A DNA stretch of 64,000 nt from Epiperipatus broadwayi (lineage: Eukaryota > Onychophora > Udeonychophora > Euonychophora > Peripatidae): the NCBI GenBank assembly GCA_028023455.1, contig JAQFVV010012416.1, positions 4,879,594-4,943,593 on the forward strand, given 5' to 3'. The notes under the pieces were generated by a model that did no database searches, was not told the DNA's origin, and saw only the letters and a program-made list of their open reading frames with translations. Positions 15,401 through 29,500 of the stretch are shown here, piece by piece; position 1 is the first letter of the stretch; each line of letters starts with the position of its first letter. The position numbers and the translations under genes were made by a program.

Positions 15401-17518
15401 GGCAGTCCAATAAACTAGGACACTGCTGAGTAAAGCAACGCAGATTACCATGCTCGCAAGTACACGTGTCACATGGATTGCCATTAGGTGTGAAAGTTTC
15501 CCCATCTTCATATTGCTTTCCATTTAGTTCACAACCTATCAAAAAAAAAAAAAAAAAGAAATAATTTCAAGTTATATCACTAAAAATAAATCACTTAAAA
15601 CTTTATCAAATGCTTTATATTTTTTACTAATATATAATATAAAAAGCAGAGAGTCAAAATACTTGATCCAGACATTTTCTTATATAAAATATTAATGATA
15701 TATATAAATAGCCAACTTAAGAATTGTAAATTATCTATAGAAGACTTATAGAATAATGTCATGGAATCCTTTTTCATCAGCTTCGTCAAGACCTTAAATA
15801 TTACTAATTAGAATAGACTAGAATCTTAATCTATAAAATATGACCATTATTTATTTATTTTAAAATGTAAAAGATAAAATATAAACAGTTATTTTAAATT
15901 ATAAATGAATACTCTCACTTTCCAAGATAGGATGAATCCATCTATCTTTTCGATCCAAATGTTTATGTATGGGCAAATCTTAACTGTTTGGAAATGAGAG
16001 CGTGAAGATATTAAGCAATCATTTTGAATTACATTTACTATGCCTGAATAAATGACGCTTGAGAAATCTTTACAATTTATGATACATCATTCTTAGCTGA
16101 AATTAAACATATGTAATGAGATATTATTTTATATAGTGCTGTGTTTTTATAAATTGTAATAGTAATATTCAGTGATTAAGCTAATACACACGAGTTTTGA
16201 AGATTTTAAATTATAAATTAATACTCTCACTTTCCAAACACAAGATAAAGTCTTTTTGAAAAGATAGGGTAAATCCATCTATCTTTTCGACCCAAATGTT
16301 TACATATGGGCAAATCTTAAGCGTTTGGAAATGAGTGTGAAGATATTGAGCAATAACTTTAAATTACATTTACAAAAAAAGTGATAGCTTAATATCTTCA
16401 CGCTCTCATTTCCAAAGCTTAAGATTTGCCCATACATAAACATTTGGGTCGAAAAGATAGATTGATTCACTCTATCTTTTCAAACTTTATCTTGTGTTTG
16501 GAAAGTGAGAGTATTCATTTATAATTTAAAATCTTCAAAGCACATGTGCATTAGCTTAATCGCTGTATATTACTATTACAGTTTATAAAAACATAGCGCT
16601 ATATAAAATAATATCTCATTACATAAACAGTTATTAAATGTGACTGCAATTGTAGCAACAAACACATGTTGATTATGTTCTGGTTAGATAAAAATCATAA
16701 TCAATGTTATCTTTTATAAATATTAATGATAGCTAAAATATATATAACTTCTTTAAGTTCCACAATCTGTAATCAGATAATCAAATATTTTAGATTTTGT
16801 GGAAAACTTTATTAAGAATTGACAAACATAATCAAGTAACCCTAGAATAATAATGTAATCCATTCTCTCTGTATTCTTTGACTAAGTAGCCAATCCATTT
16901 TTAGCGAAGATTTGTACAGAATGTAAACATCTCTTCTATTGAGATCAAAACAACTAACTGGTAAAAGTTGTCATTGTAAGTTTTTTGTAAAACGTATATT
17001 TATATCTATGTAAATACCCCAAATCTAAAATTAAACCAGACCAGAATAAAATTATTTTTAAACCCACCTTAGGGTTTCCTGCTACAAGGCTTTTCAAAGT
17101 AAAAAAAAAAAAAAAAAACACCACTTATTTTAAACCCCCCAACCCTCCCCCCCCCCCCCCCTTAAATAAAAATTTAATAAAGTTTTGTTTCAGAATATTA
17201 AATTTTTTTCCAAAGAGCCTAAAGGGGGGGGCAACCCAAAGGGCGAAACCCGGGAGATTTTTTTTTATAATATTCATAGAGTATTCACACACTTGTACAA
17301 TCTTTATTAAATGACATTTGAAAAAAACTCCCCCCCAAAATTTTTTATTTTAATTTTCCTTTAAAATATTCTTTTACCTTCTTTTAGTACGGGTTTGATT
17401 TACTTATTTTTTATATTTTTTTTCTTTTTTCTTATATTAAACATAATTTTTTTCCAAAAAAATTAAATTTCAACCCCCCCCCCCCCATCTAAAATTTTTA
17501 AAAAAAAAAAAAATTATC

Positions 17519-17558
<40 letters not shown>

Positions 17559-20500
17559 GTGATAAAAAAAATTAAAAATAATGACCTATAACGAATAATT
17601 TTTGAGCATGTGGAAAAATTAAATAGACAATAGGTCATTCTGAAAAAATACTATTTATATGATTTCCAAAACTCAATAGCAACTAATGGCAGATATTAAA
17701 AAAAATAGAAAAAGCCTAAAAAAGAATAAATATGGTTTCTTTATATTTTACTAATAAAATCTAATCAATATTTCCTCACAGTCAGAGAGATAGATTCAAG
17801 TACTAAGAGTTCTTTATCAGTTAACAGATGAGTAAAAGAAAAGTAAAAAAGAACTCAGATTGATCATATTAATGGAACTTTTGTGTTCAATTCACTAATA
17901 GAACTGAACATCACATGCACTCTCAGGCAACTAACCATGTGATTATTGTTATATATTGCTTGAATCTGCATTAATACCAACAGTTTTAAGATTCAATTAC
18001 ATTATCCACTGATATGATGCAGTCCTTTATATTTTTAAATTTATAGTTTAAATGATTTTTATTTTATTGGAGAACTTTTCCATTATTGCAAATTCGTTTT
18101 ACTTATAGGAAATATTATCTCGGTTTTATGTTACAAAATAATGTTTTCTTCTCAAAAAAGAAAACAGAAAGAAAGCTTTTTATCTTCAGATTTAAACCGT
18201 TATATGAAATAAACATAAACTTCATAATACAGTAAAAATAAAATTACATTTGCATGCATATTCACTGGCACACACACGTTCATGTTTATGCATATTTCAA
18301 GTATGTGGTGACTTTCACTCATTAATAAAGTTAACAATTAATTAATTAATATAAAAGATATTTATACCTCAGATTTAATCTGATTAATATTTATACACAT
18401 ATAATTTCTATACGTTTCAATGTACATGCCAGACATTCATTTTTTTTTTTTTTTATAAAAGTTCAAACCGTATTTTCATAATACATAATTTAGTCTTAAC
18501 ATGATTTAAATATTTTTTGTTTCAGCATTTGATGTAATTATTAAACAGATAATTGGCTGAATCTTCTAATGAATTTTCTTATTAGCCATTTATTTCAATA
18601 TAAATAATACATACAACCTCTATACTAAGAAAAGCTTGTTTAATACTTTAAAATAAATATACTAAATATATCAAAATACTGTACAGAACATGCTTTTGAT
18701 TAATTAGTAGACATACTCATAGCAATTATTATCAGAAATATACTCTCTTATTCTTCTCTTTCATTTTCTTTGCATATCTTCATATAATCATATATATATA
18801 TATTGCTTATAACACTTCTTTCATATACACTTCAATGCAAACCATTTTCTTAAACTTCATTATTTTCCTTACAGTTTCAACTGTCCAGCAGTCTTCAGCA
18901 GAGCTCTAATCTTCTAATTAAAGCAGAGAAGAAGATTAGAGCTCCGATGAAGACTGCTGGACAGTCGAAACTGTAAGGAAAATAAAGAAGTTTAAGAAAA
19001 TGGTTTGCATTGAAGTGTATATGAAAGATGTGTTATAAGCAATATATATATAGCAATTATTATCTAAGAGGTTTGAGAGATTTTCTGAAGAAAGTCAGGT
19101 CCTAGCAGAAATATGAATAGCAAGCAGCATAATTAGATAGTTATCACTTCCCTTTCTCTTTTACACCACATTATACTTAATCTAAATATATATTTATACT
19201 GAAACATTTTGATATCATCACTGTTTTATATTTATTAGATTCAATTTAAAAATGAGAGATATTCTGAGATATAGAAGGTATTAGTGATAAAACTTCTTAT
19301 ACCAAAACAAATTTATTTGTGCATAATTAACATCAAATATTATAATGGCAAATGATAAAGAAATAAAACAACAATTCTTTTCTTTTAAATTTTATGGAAT
19401 ACATAATTATATTGTTTGTATCAAATAATCAACCCTGAAAGAAATATGGCATGAAAAAAATCCATATTTTTTATTTTCAGAAAGTCAATTAAGGACTAAA
19501 TATTTTGATAAATAAGCAACTATTATGGACAATGAGTAATTAATATAAAAGCCAAGTAATTGATATATTTATCAAAAAGACAAACACAAAGATAATTATA
19601 TTAATTAGACAAACAAAACAACTTACATGTTGGTTTTGAAAATTATTATTTTGACATCATGAACAAAAAGAAATAAAATTTAAAGTTTCACCAATTTAGT
19701 AGTTAATAAACATCACATGACCACCACTTCTTATGCTTGTGTATAACTGTTGTTAAAACAGGCAAAACTCACTATACATATTGCCACACACAGCAAGCTA
19801 GAGTAATCAAGTCTCCTCACTGATGAAGGCCACAAGTCAGAGACCAGTCTGGGGATGTTGGATGAGTAGGCACTGGATGGGGATTTTATGCACAAGCCTT
19901 CTCGCATCCATTGATTACTCTAGCTTGCTGTGTAAGGCAATATGTATAGTGAGTTTTGCCTGTTTTAACAATTTAATAATTGTAACTATTATGTAGTACT
20001 TGACAATCATCATTTAGTGAGACCTAACTAATCAAGAAATACTAATTACAAAAATAGTCATCATAAAATACTGTAGATCAACTGCAAGGGATGTTGTAAG
20101 TTCTAATATAATCTTTCTATATTTTAACAACGTCAAGTACTTTTGTTGTTGTTTCATTTCATGTGTAGATAGAATATCATGGCTATAAATTGTGCATATC
20201 TTCAATCCTCCTGTAAACAATTGACTATAATGTATTATTTAGAATAGTTCAAAGAAGCTGGCTTGAATGTCTGTCTATGAGAAAAAATTGTTACTGAAAA
20301 TAAAATACTATCAGGTGAATAAATAAAAAAAATTATAACAATTCATAATTACTTATATAAAGTACTAATTGTCCCAAAATAATAATATATCAAGGAAAAA
20401 AACATCCCAAGAAATTACATTAATATTGCCTGAAAGTGCTTTAAAAAGTCAGGGAAATTATCAATACAGAATAATACAAAATAGAAACAAACATATCCCT

Positions 20501-23500
20501 GTAATCATATTTCTGTGATGGAACATCTTGAAAGAAAATTACATTCTTATACTTTAGAATTAAAGATATCATATATAAATAATGTGCAAAAAAAAAAAAA
20601 CAACCTTCAAAACGTAAGATTAAAGAGGCATGGTTCACCACACAAAATGAATATTTAATGAACCAAAGATCTAACTGTTTTCAAATTAGCAAAAAAAAAA
20701 AAAGTCTCTTAGATTCTCAACAGAATAACTATGATCATGACAGATATGTGTTTAAAGTATACTCGGTTTAATTAATTTCATTTAACATATTTAAACTCTG
20801 TTTAGTATTTTTATATTATTATTAATAATGAGAGACTATCAAGATACCTTTATATATAGCTATATATACCACCTACTCATATATATAAAACCTAAATAAG
20901 TTTATTAAAAGTTTTTATATTTTAAATTGTTTATGGCAAAAAGAGAACATTTTTATTTATAAATATATTTATTTTTTCCCCCTAATTAATCGTTATAATA
21001 ATGTGATTGTCAATTGTCAGTATGTAAAGTTATTATATTATAATAGTTCAGTAAAATAATTACATTAATTAATAATACAATTTTATTATAAAAAAGATTG
21101 AAAATAAAATGCTTGAAAGCTAGATTGATTAGATATATGTCCTAGCTTCCATATTTTATTATATTCATGTTTATTTCAATTAATGATTAAAAAATATTGC
21201 TACTAAACTATTTCTTTGTCAACCAAATTCATTTCTCTCTGTCATCCATTCTTCTTCTATACACATATAGGTATGGTGGTAGGTTATTATCAATGAATTA
21301 AAATTCTATACTTATGGGCAAAGAATAGTAATGTCTAGGTACAAATGCATTCAAAAGAATTTAACTAAAAATATACTTTATGGTAGTAAAGTTAATCAAT
21401 CTAATTAGATTATGATGCCATATACAATGAATTTTTGACATTATTGGGAAAAAAATTAAAGTCAGCTTTGCTTAATATTGCAAAAAAAAAAAAAAGCTAT
21501 TGTGAAGTTTTCTAATTAAATAATTTTTTTATCTTTACCTTCTGGACACCTCATGCTTAGAAGTGTGACTTCCTACATGTTTATTAACTTTTAATTAGTT
21601 AGGTACTCAAATGCTGGCTTCAATGTAAAGGTTGCTTGAGGATTAATCCTGGTAGTATATGAACTATTTACGATAAGATTCTAACTCCCCCCCCCCCCAA
21701 TGTCCTGTGACATAAAATCTGACCCAACAATGTAAAGCTTGATGACCATAATCCTTATCATAAAATAAAGGACCAAAGTGAAGCATGTTACCAAACCATG
21801 TATAGAGTCTGTATCGGCAGCTGGTCATCTTAGTGAGACAGAGAATAAAGTAGAAGTTCAAAAAGGACAAAATAAAGTAAATTTCAAATGTGGAGTGATG
21901 ATTTTGAAAATCACAGGATAGAGTGAGATGTGTGATCCAAATAATGATGAACAAATCTTGGAAAGAGGATAAAACAAAAAAAGACTTATTAAGTTAAAAG
22001 TGATAATAATTAATGTGAATATAATTAACAAGAATGAAGAGATCACATAATCACCATTTCAAATGCTTGCACATGCTGTTAATAAGAATACCAAACTCTC
22101 CTTCCAGTAGTGCCACAAAGTGCAAGCTTTAGTAGAAACAAATCTGAGGATGTTGGATTAGTAGGCACTAGATAGAAATTTTATGTATAAACCTTCCTGC
22201 ATCCATTGATTATGAAGGCTTGCACTTGGTGGCACTATTGTATAGAGAGTTTGGTACTCTTAAAGACTGAAGAGACATCACAAAAAGAAAAAGGGTCAAC
22301 TAGAAAAATAAATTTAGCGTAAATAATGCTGTCATTTATGGAATGAAATAAAAATGAACTACAAAAAGTATTAAAAAAGATGGAAGAAGATGAATAAGTG
22401 AAGAAAGAAGGCAAAGATCAATTAGAAAAAGTATTATAGATTATTAAAAAACAAGACCAAAAAAAAAAAAAAAGAAGCTAGAGAACAAAATTAAGAAGGA
22501 AAAGAAGATAACTATTAAAGAAATGATTGAAGACAAAGATAAAATAAAAACAGTATTGAAAAAAGAAAGACAATGACAAGAAAAGAGAGGAAGGCAAAAT
22601 AAAAATGGTAAATCAGATTGAGAAGAAAATAAAAAGGAAGTATAGCAAAGAAAAATAAAGACAATAATAAAATTATAAAAAAGAAGGGCCAAAGAATGGA
22701 AGAAGTCTATCAAAAAAAATAAACAAATGATAAAATAAAATCATGTAGAGAATTGAAAAAGTGAAGCTAGAAAAAAGTTTAGCAAAAGAAATAAAGATAA
22801 TTGAATTGTTGGATGAACTCAAAGTTGGATGTAAAAACAGTATTAAGTAAAGGAAGGAAGAAATAAAAAGTGAAATACAGAAGTGAGTTATAAAAAAAAA
22901 ATCATCAAGCAATGAAGTCATCCATGGAGAGAAATCAGAGCAAGATCAGCTTGATGAAAGTATTTTTCAGGAAGAAATTATTGTGTAAACAAAGAGTTTG
23001 CAAACAACAAAAGATGATAAAGAAATCTACAAGACTATAATGAAGACATTAACATAAGAACAAAAAGTTTTAAAATATCAAAAAAAAAACCCTCCAAAAA
23101 CAGAGATGTTTAGTTGAATTACAAAAGAAGGTATATAACATGAGCAGTAATATGGATGAAATAGTAACAAAAAGCTATATAAACTAAATCAAGATATTGA
23201 AGATGTCGTGTTTTATATAAATATGTTTATGAAAATTTAAGTATAAGTTTTGTACTCCAGAAAAAGTAAGTCAAATATATTAGAGAAATATATTTTAGGT
23301 CGCTAACTGATAAGAATTTAATTAGTGATCAAATTTACGTATTTGTGATAAGAACATGGTGTTCAATAAATTCCAAGAGATATTTGCTAATTACGAATAT
23401 TTCTTGATTCAATACTAATAAAAAAACCCACAAAGACGAAATCAAGACTGATAACATCAAGGATAAACCTTGGATTGCCAGAGACCAACTGAGGGAACTA

Positions 23501-26500
23501 TAAATAGTTTGAGCAACAAAGTGCATTATTCTATTTCCAGTGAATTTACAGTGAACGATTGCAAAGGGATTTAAGTGACGGTAGCTGACAGAAGATTAAG
23601 TGACAATGCAGTGCTCTATTGCAAAGAAACATGTTTGCAAGCAACAGCTGAACAGGGCCAAAGAGTTTGGGAACCTGAGACTGGAAGAAAGCATCTAGAA
23701 AGCAAGTTGTGAAGTACATCATGAGAAGTGAACTATATATTGTGATGTGTGTAGCAACAACTTTTCGCTATTGTCATTTATTGTTTTATTTGTTGGTATT
23801 CGGAGTGCTTGCATTTTGAATACACAAATTAGCGCAGTCACCATCTCGAACCTGTGAGTAGCAAATAAATTGTAAAAAGCTAACAAATATTGACAGTGAA
23901 AATGAAATGGACACAAAAACTGAAGAACAAGGAAAAACCCAGAATTTTCAAGTGGAAAAAAAAATCACCCAAGGCGGCAAGTTTACATTTAGTAATCGGA
24001 ACAAAGTTTTTTATGGAGTGGGGGGGGAGGTCATGTTTTGTATAAATATGTTTATGGAAATTTAAGTATAAGTTTTATACTCCAGAAAAAAGTCAAATAT
24101 ATTTTAGATCGCTAACTGCTAAGGATTTAATTAGAGATTAAATTTACATATTTGTGATAAGAACAATGCATTCGATAAATGCCAAGAGATATTTGCTAAT
24201 GGTCGCAGAGAGATTTAAGTGATGGTGAAGCTTAAGTAACAATACCATGCTACATTGCGCATCCAACATGTTCGCAAGCAGCAGCTGAAAAGAGCCAAAG
24301 AATTTGGGAAACTGAGGCCAGAGGAAACCATCTAGAAAGCAGCCAGTTGTGAAGCGTGTCATGGGGAGTGAACCAAAAGTAAACTATATATATTGTGGTG
24401 TGTGGAGCGATAACTTTTCGCTATTATCATTTATTGTTTTATTTTTTAGTATTCAGAATGCTTGTATTTTGAATCTACAACAGAAGAAACATCACCAAGA
24501 ACTATGAAATATACCAAGATCTAGTAAATACATTTCTAACTATCAAGATGTTACAGAGAACAATTGAGAAGGTTAAGGAATTATTTTTCATTAAAAGATT
24601 TAGATGAGAATCACAGATTGAAATTATACGTGTTTTCCTACAAGAAGCTTTAAAAGAACAAACTTTTTATGTTTACAAAAATACAAGGATGCAATAAGGA
24701 ACAATTTCTGTACTGAAGAATGCCATAATGATATTAGGTAATAAGACTCCCAGAAAAAATATAAGAATTATAAAGGGCAAATTTATATCCAATTTTGTTG
24801 ATGTCAAGTATCAAAACTGATGAGCCCATATCTTATCAGAAGGCTAAATATTAAAGAAAACATATAACCTATCTATGAGAATAGATATAACCTATCTATG
24901 ATAATAGCTGATCAAGAAAAAAAAAAGTAATAGAACAGATTGCTGAGTTGCTAAACATCACTGATATGATAATCAAATATAGCAAGGCCAAGGAAAAAGA
25001 TATCATGCATATTAAAGGTTCAATACTAATAATAATGAAAATAAATCAAAACCATTTCATTCTAGAAACAGCAGTATTTCAATATTAAAAAACCTTAAAA
25101 TAAAAACCTAGGAAAAAAAAATAAAAAAAAGAAGTGCTGAAGACTGGTGAAGAGCCTCTACACAATCAGTAAATATCAAAGAACATAATGTAAGCCACCC
25201 GAATTTGCCATTGTCATAATCAGACTAGGATAAAAAATTATAAAGTTGTAAATCACTGATATTAGTAAAAATTCTTCATTTCAAGTTTCATAGATGATTA
25301 AAAGATATGATAGACAAGTGGAGAAAATACAGAAGCATTAAAATAATTTAACTAGGAAATGGAAAAAAGAATCCACAATTTGCATCACATATTAGTCTTA
25401 TATTAAAACAATGAATGAACCTGCAAATTAACATTAAAGCAGTTAGTGAGGCTACAGAAGCCAGTCATGAGAATGACTTAATCTAGTCATAAAACAGATA
25501 CATCCAAAAAGAAGTTCAAGTGAAATACCAGTAATAAAGAATATCATATTAAAACAGGCAAAACTCTCCATACAGTAGTGCCACTCAGTGCAAGCCAGAG
25601 TAATCAATGGAAACCAGAAGGCCTGAGTGGCACTAGTGCAGGGGTCTCCAACCCTATGCCTGTGGGCACCATGGCGCCCACAAACCATTTTATGTGTGTC
25701 CGCCAATATCTGAACACGATAAAAAATTATTTATCTGATACAAATAAATTTAATTTTTAAAATTTCTTATAAATTATTGTATTATATTATAATCAAATTG
25801 TAGGGCATACTATACTTTTACAGCATAAAAAAGTCTATCTCTGGGTCCGCCAAGTGCGATTTTTCTCTGTGCACTGCACTAGCACAGAATAAGTAAAGTT
25901 AACACAGACACCAATTTTTCTGCTTTGCGCATTTTATAAATTGTATCTGCGCATACAAGTTTGTCATTTTGAGAAATACTAAGTCGGAGTCGGATTCAGA
26001 ATAAATTGAATTACTCTTTATTTTTCAAAGAACAAATTTCAAAAATTCTAACCCCAAAATGAGTAAAAGACAAAGAACCTATAATTTTAATACTGACTGG
26101 GAAGAACCATATTGTTTCATCAATATTAAAAATAAATGTGTTTGTTTGTTGTGCAGTAGTAGTGTTGCAGTGGCGAAAAAACAAAATATTGAATGTCACT
26201 TCCAGATAACCCATTAAATTAAGAAAGAAGAAAATATCTCAACTAAAATCGAACCTGTTTGCTCAACAGTCAGTTTTCACTAGGCCTGTGGTAAAATCTA
26301 AAAATGCCACTATTGCTTCTTTGAAAATTTCTCACATGCTCACAAAGAAGAAAAAGCCTTTCCAGGATGGGGAATTGTTAAAAGAAGCATTTCTGACTGG
26401 TGCTGAGTGCTTATTTGAGTGATTTTCCAACAAACATGAGATTATGTCAGCAATACAAGACTTACAGTTGTCTGATAACACCATCACAAGAAGAATACAC

Positions 26501-29500
26501 AACATTTCAAAAAACTTGCAAATTCAATTAGATAATGATTTGGAAATATGTGAATGGTTCTCACTACAATTTGACGAGCCTACATACATAACAGATACAG
26601 CACAGTTAGCAGTTATGGTGAAAATGATATTTAGTGATTTCAGTGAAAAAGAAGAACTACTAAAAATATTACCAATGAAAGAACGAATAAGAAGCAAGGA
26701 TATTTACAACATATTCTTAACATACGCAAAATCGATAGATATGCCTTTGCACAAGCTGTCGGCGATAACCATTGATCGAGCACCAGTAATGGTTGGTAAT
26801 GTCAATGGATTCATCACCCACTGCAAGAAAAACAAATCACTTCCTAACTTTATGTCTTACCATTGCATTATCCACCAGGAAGTTTTGTGTGGTAGGATAC
26901 TTCCCTTTGGATACGTCATGAAAGTAGTTACTATAATAGTGAACCTTATACAAGCAGACCCTTTACAACACCGCCTTTTTAAAGACCTATTGGAAAATTC
27001 TGAAGAACCAGATCTTGTATTTCATAGTGAAGCACATTGGCTTAGTAAGGGTAAAGCTCTTTCAAGATTTGTCAATTTAATTGAAGAAATAAATAATTAT
27101 CTCAATTCTAAAAATCAAAATTTTGTTGAGTTAATGAACACTTCCTGGCTTGTGGATTTGGGTTTCATCACAGATATAATGGAAAAATAGAATCATTCAA
27201 ACTTGCAGCTGCAGGGAAAAAATTTACATATATCTACAATGACAAGATCTGTAAAGTCATTTAAAGCCTAACTGGTTTTGTGGATATCACATCTGCAAAT
27301 GAAGAAACTTGTACATTTTCCAAATATGGGAAAAATGATAGGCGATGCTGAAATTGACTTTTCATTATTTGTTGTCAGTCTTCAATTACTTCAAAACCAG
27401 TTTGAAAAACAATTTCAACAGTTTAATATCAATGAGCCAATGGTCACCTTTTTTGTCAATCCTTTTACTTGCCAAGTAAATGTAACTGAAATAGCTGCAC
27501 AAATTGCAGAGCTTGTTTAAGTTATGGCAGAAGAACTGGAGTGAGAAACTTTTGGATCTTCAGAATGACATTGTCTTAAAATCCAATGTATCAGATGAAA
27601 ACTTCTGGAATATAGTTGACCAAAATAAAATTCCATTCTTGAAAAGAGCATCATACAAAATAAAATCGTTTTTTGGTTCCACATACTTGTGTGAATCATT
27701 GTTTTCAACCATGAATATCATAAAATCAAAATACAGATCTCGACTGAGTGACGAACATCTTGATGATTGCTTATGAGCAGGAATATCATCATACTCCCCT
27801 AATTATGAAGCAATTGTCAATGAAGTGTGGTGCCAAAGAGCACATTGACTTGTAATATTATATATAATTTAGTACTTTACATAAAAATATAAATGTTAAT
27901 TATATGTTAAAATTTTATTTTTGAAATAAATATTTTTTTGTACAATATGTGTATTATTAACAATATCCAACTATAATTTTACATTGAAAAAATAAATGGT
28001 GCCCGCTACCTGGCCGGTATTATAGAATGTGCTCTTAAGTGCAAAAAGGTTGGGAACCCCTGCACTACTGTATAGAGAGTTTTGCTTGTTTTAATAACAG
28101 TTATGAGCAAGCATAACAAAGTGATCATGTAATAAAGAATATCTGATATACAAAAACATCATGAGGACTGACATTAAAAGTACAAATATTAAAAGTTACA
28201 AAAAATATTCAAAAGTAATAAAGTATAAAATACATATATCTTGTCATTGGTATGCTATAAATTAAAATAACTAGCAAATTAAACTATTCTTTATTCAAAT
28301 AATTCTTTGACATTGCTTACCAATACTAATAGACACATTTGTATGTTATTAATCTTTTTTTTAATAAATGTCTGTGTAAACTACGTTTCAATTTAATCTA
28401 TAAAATCTATGTCTAGGCTACATATGCCTAGCCAATATCATGTTTAAAGTAAAACTAATAGTAGATTTAATTATTCTTCTCCTTCTAATTTATGGAGATG
28501 AGTAATATATGTGTGTAGATATTTAATTTACTAATATAACACATATGAATTTTATATAAAATTTAATAACATGTATATTTTCTACACTAAACTTAAATGT
28601 AATTAGAAGGGATTTGAACTCAGACTTTCAAGCTCCCTACAACTATCCATTCTATCTTCAACCAATACACATGACCACATAAATGTGAAAAAGATAAATG
28701 ATCCCCAATATATGTATTTCATGCTGAACCAGCACTCATCAGTTCGTCCAGATAATTTTCTCCCACCCATATAGTATACAATCAATGCTCTGTTTATATT
28801 CAGATAACAAATCTTCAAACTTTAATGGACAGGCTTCAATCTTCTCCAATCTCCAACTCTTCAATCATCCATATCATTGAAAATTCAAGGATGGGAACAC
28901 TCAAAGCCCTTGATGATGCCAATATTATTGTCATACCCATGTTGACTTTAAGTCATTCAGACTCCCCCCATATAGGATCTCAATATATCCAATTAAATAT
29001 ATAGAAGAGAGATGGGCAGAATACAGCTCTGAATATGTAATACTTAGTTATAGGTATATTGTCAGTATTAAACAATATAATTAGAAGAGACTTGAACATT
29101 GACTTTCAAGCTTCTTATAACTACCCACTCCATCTTATACAACCGATACACATGACCACATGTATGTGAAAAAGATAAACGATCTCCAATATATGTAGTT
29201 CATGCTGAGCCAGCACTCAGCATCTCCCATACATATATACAATCAGTGCTGAGTTTACATTAAGATAGCAACTATTCAAACTTTAATGAATGGCTGAAGA
29301 GTTGGAGGTTGGAGAAGACTGAAGCTTGCCCATTAAAGTTTGAAGGTTTGCTGTCTTAATATAAACTGAGCACTGATTGTATATATGTGTGGGATATGGT
29401 GATCTGGACCAACCGATGAGTGCTGGTTCAGCACAAAATACATATATTGGAAATCATTTATCTTTTTCACATGTATGTGGCCATGTATATCGATTCTATA

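Larger units (their letters stand above)
25550..28125 (+). mobile_element. R1 element split by a hAT insertion
   Basis: The left part 25550-25638 has AAAACAGGCAAAACTCTCC, TAGTGCCACTCAGTGC and GCCTGAGTGGCACTAGTG. The right part 28063-28125 resumes CACTACTGTATAGAGAG and TTGTTTTAATAACAG. Together they form an R1 copy cut at its GGCACTACTG motif by the hAT element 25639-28062. Confidence 0.85.

Noticed and set aside
15341-15523. Second minus-strand open frame inside exon J
   Set aside because: A shadow in another frame of the VWC exon, with no cysteine motif.
22444-22921. Two minus-strand Phe/Leu/Ser-rich open frames that look like membrane proteins
   Set aside because: They are the complement of an A/G-rich, low-complexity tract. 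Hydrophobic Phe/Leu runs are expected from T/C-rich DNA.
25631-28070. Functional domesticated transposase gene
   Set aside because: Five in-frame stops and at least two frameshifts, with TIRs and target duplication still present: an ordinary dead transposon.
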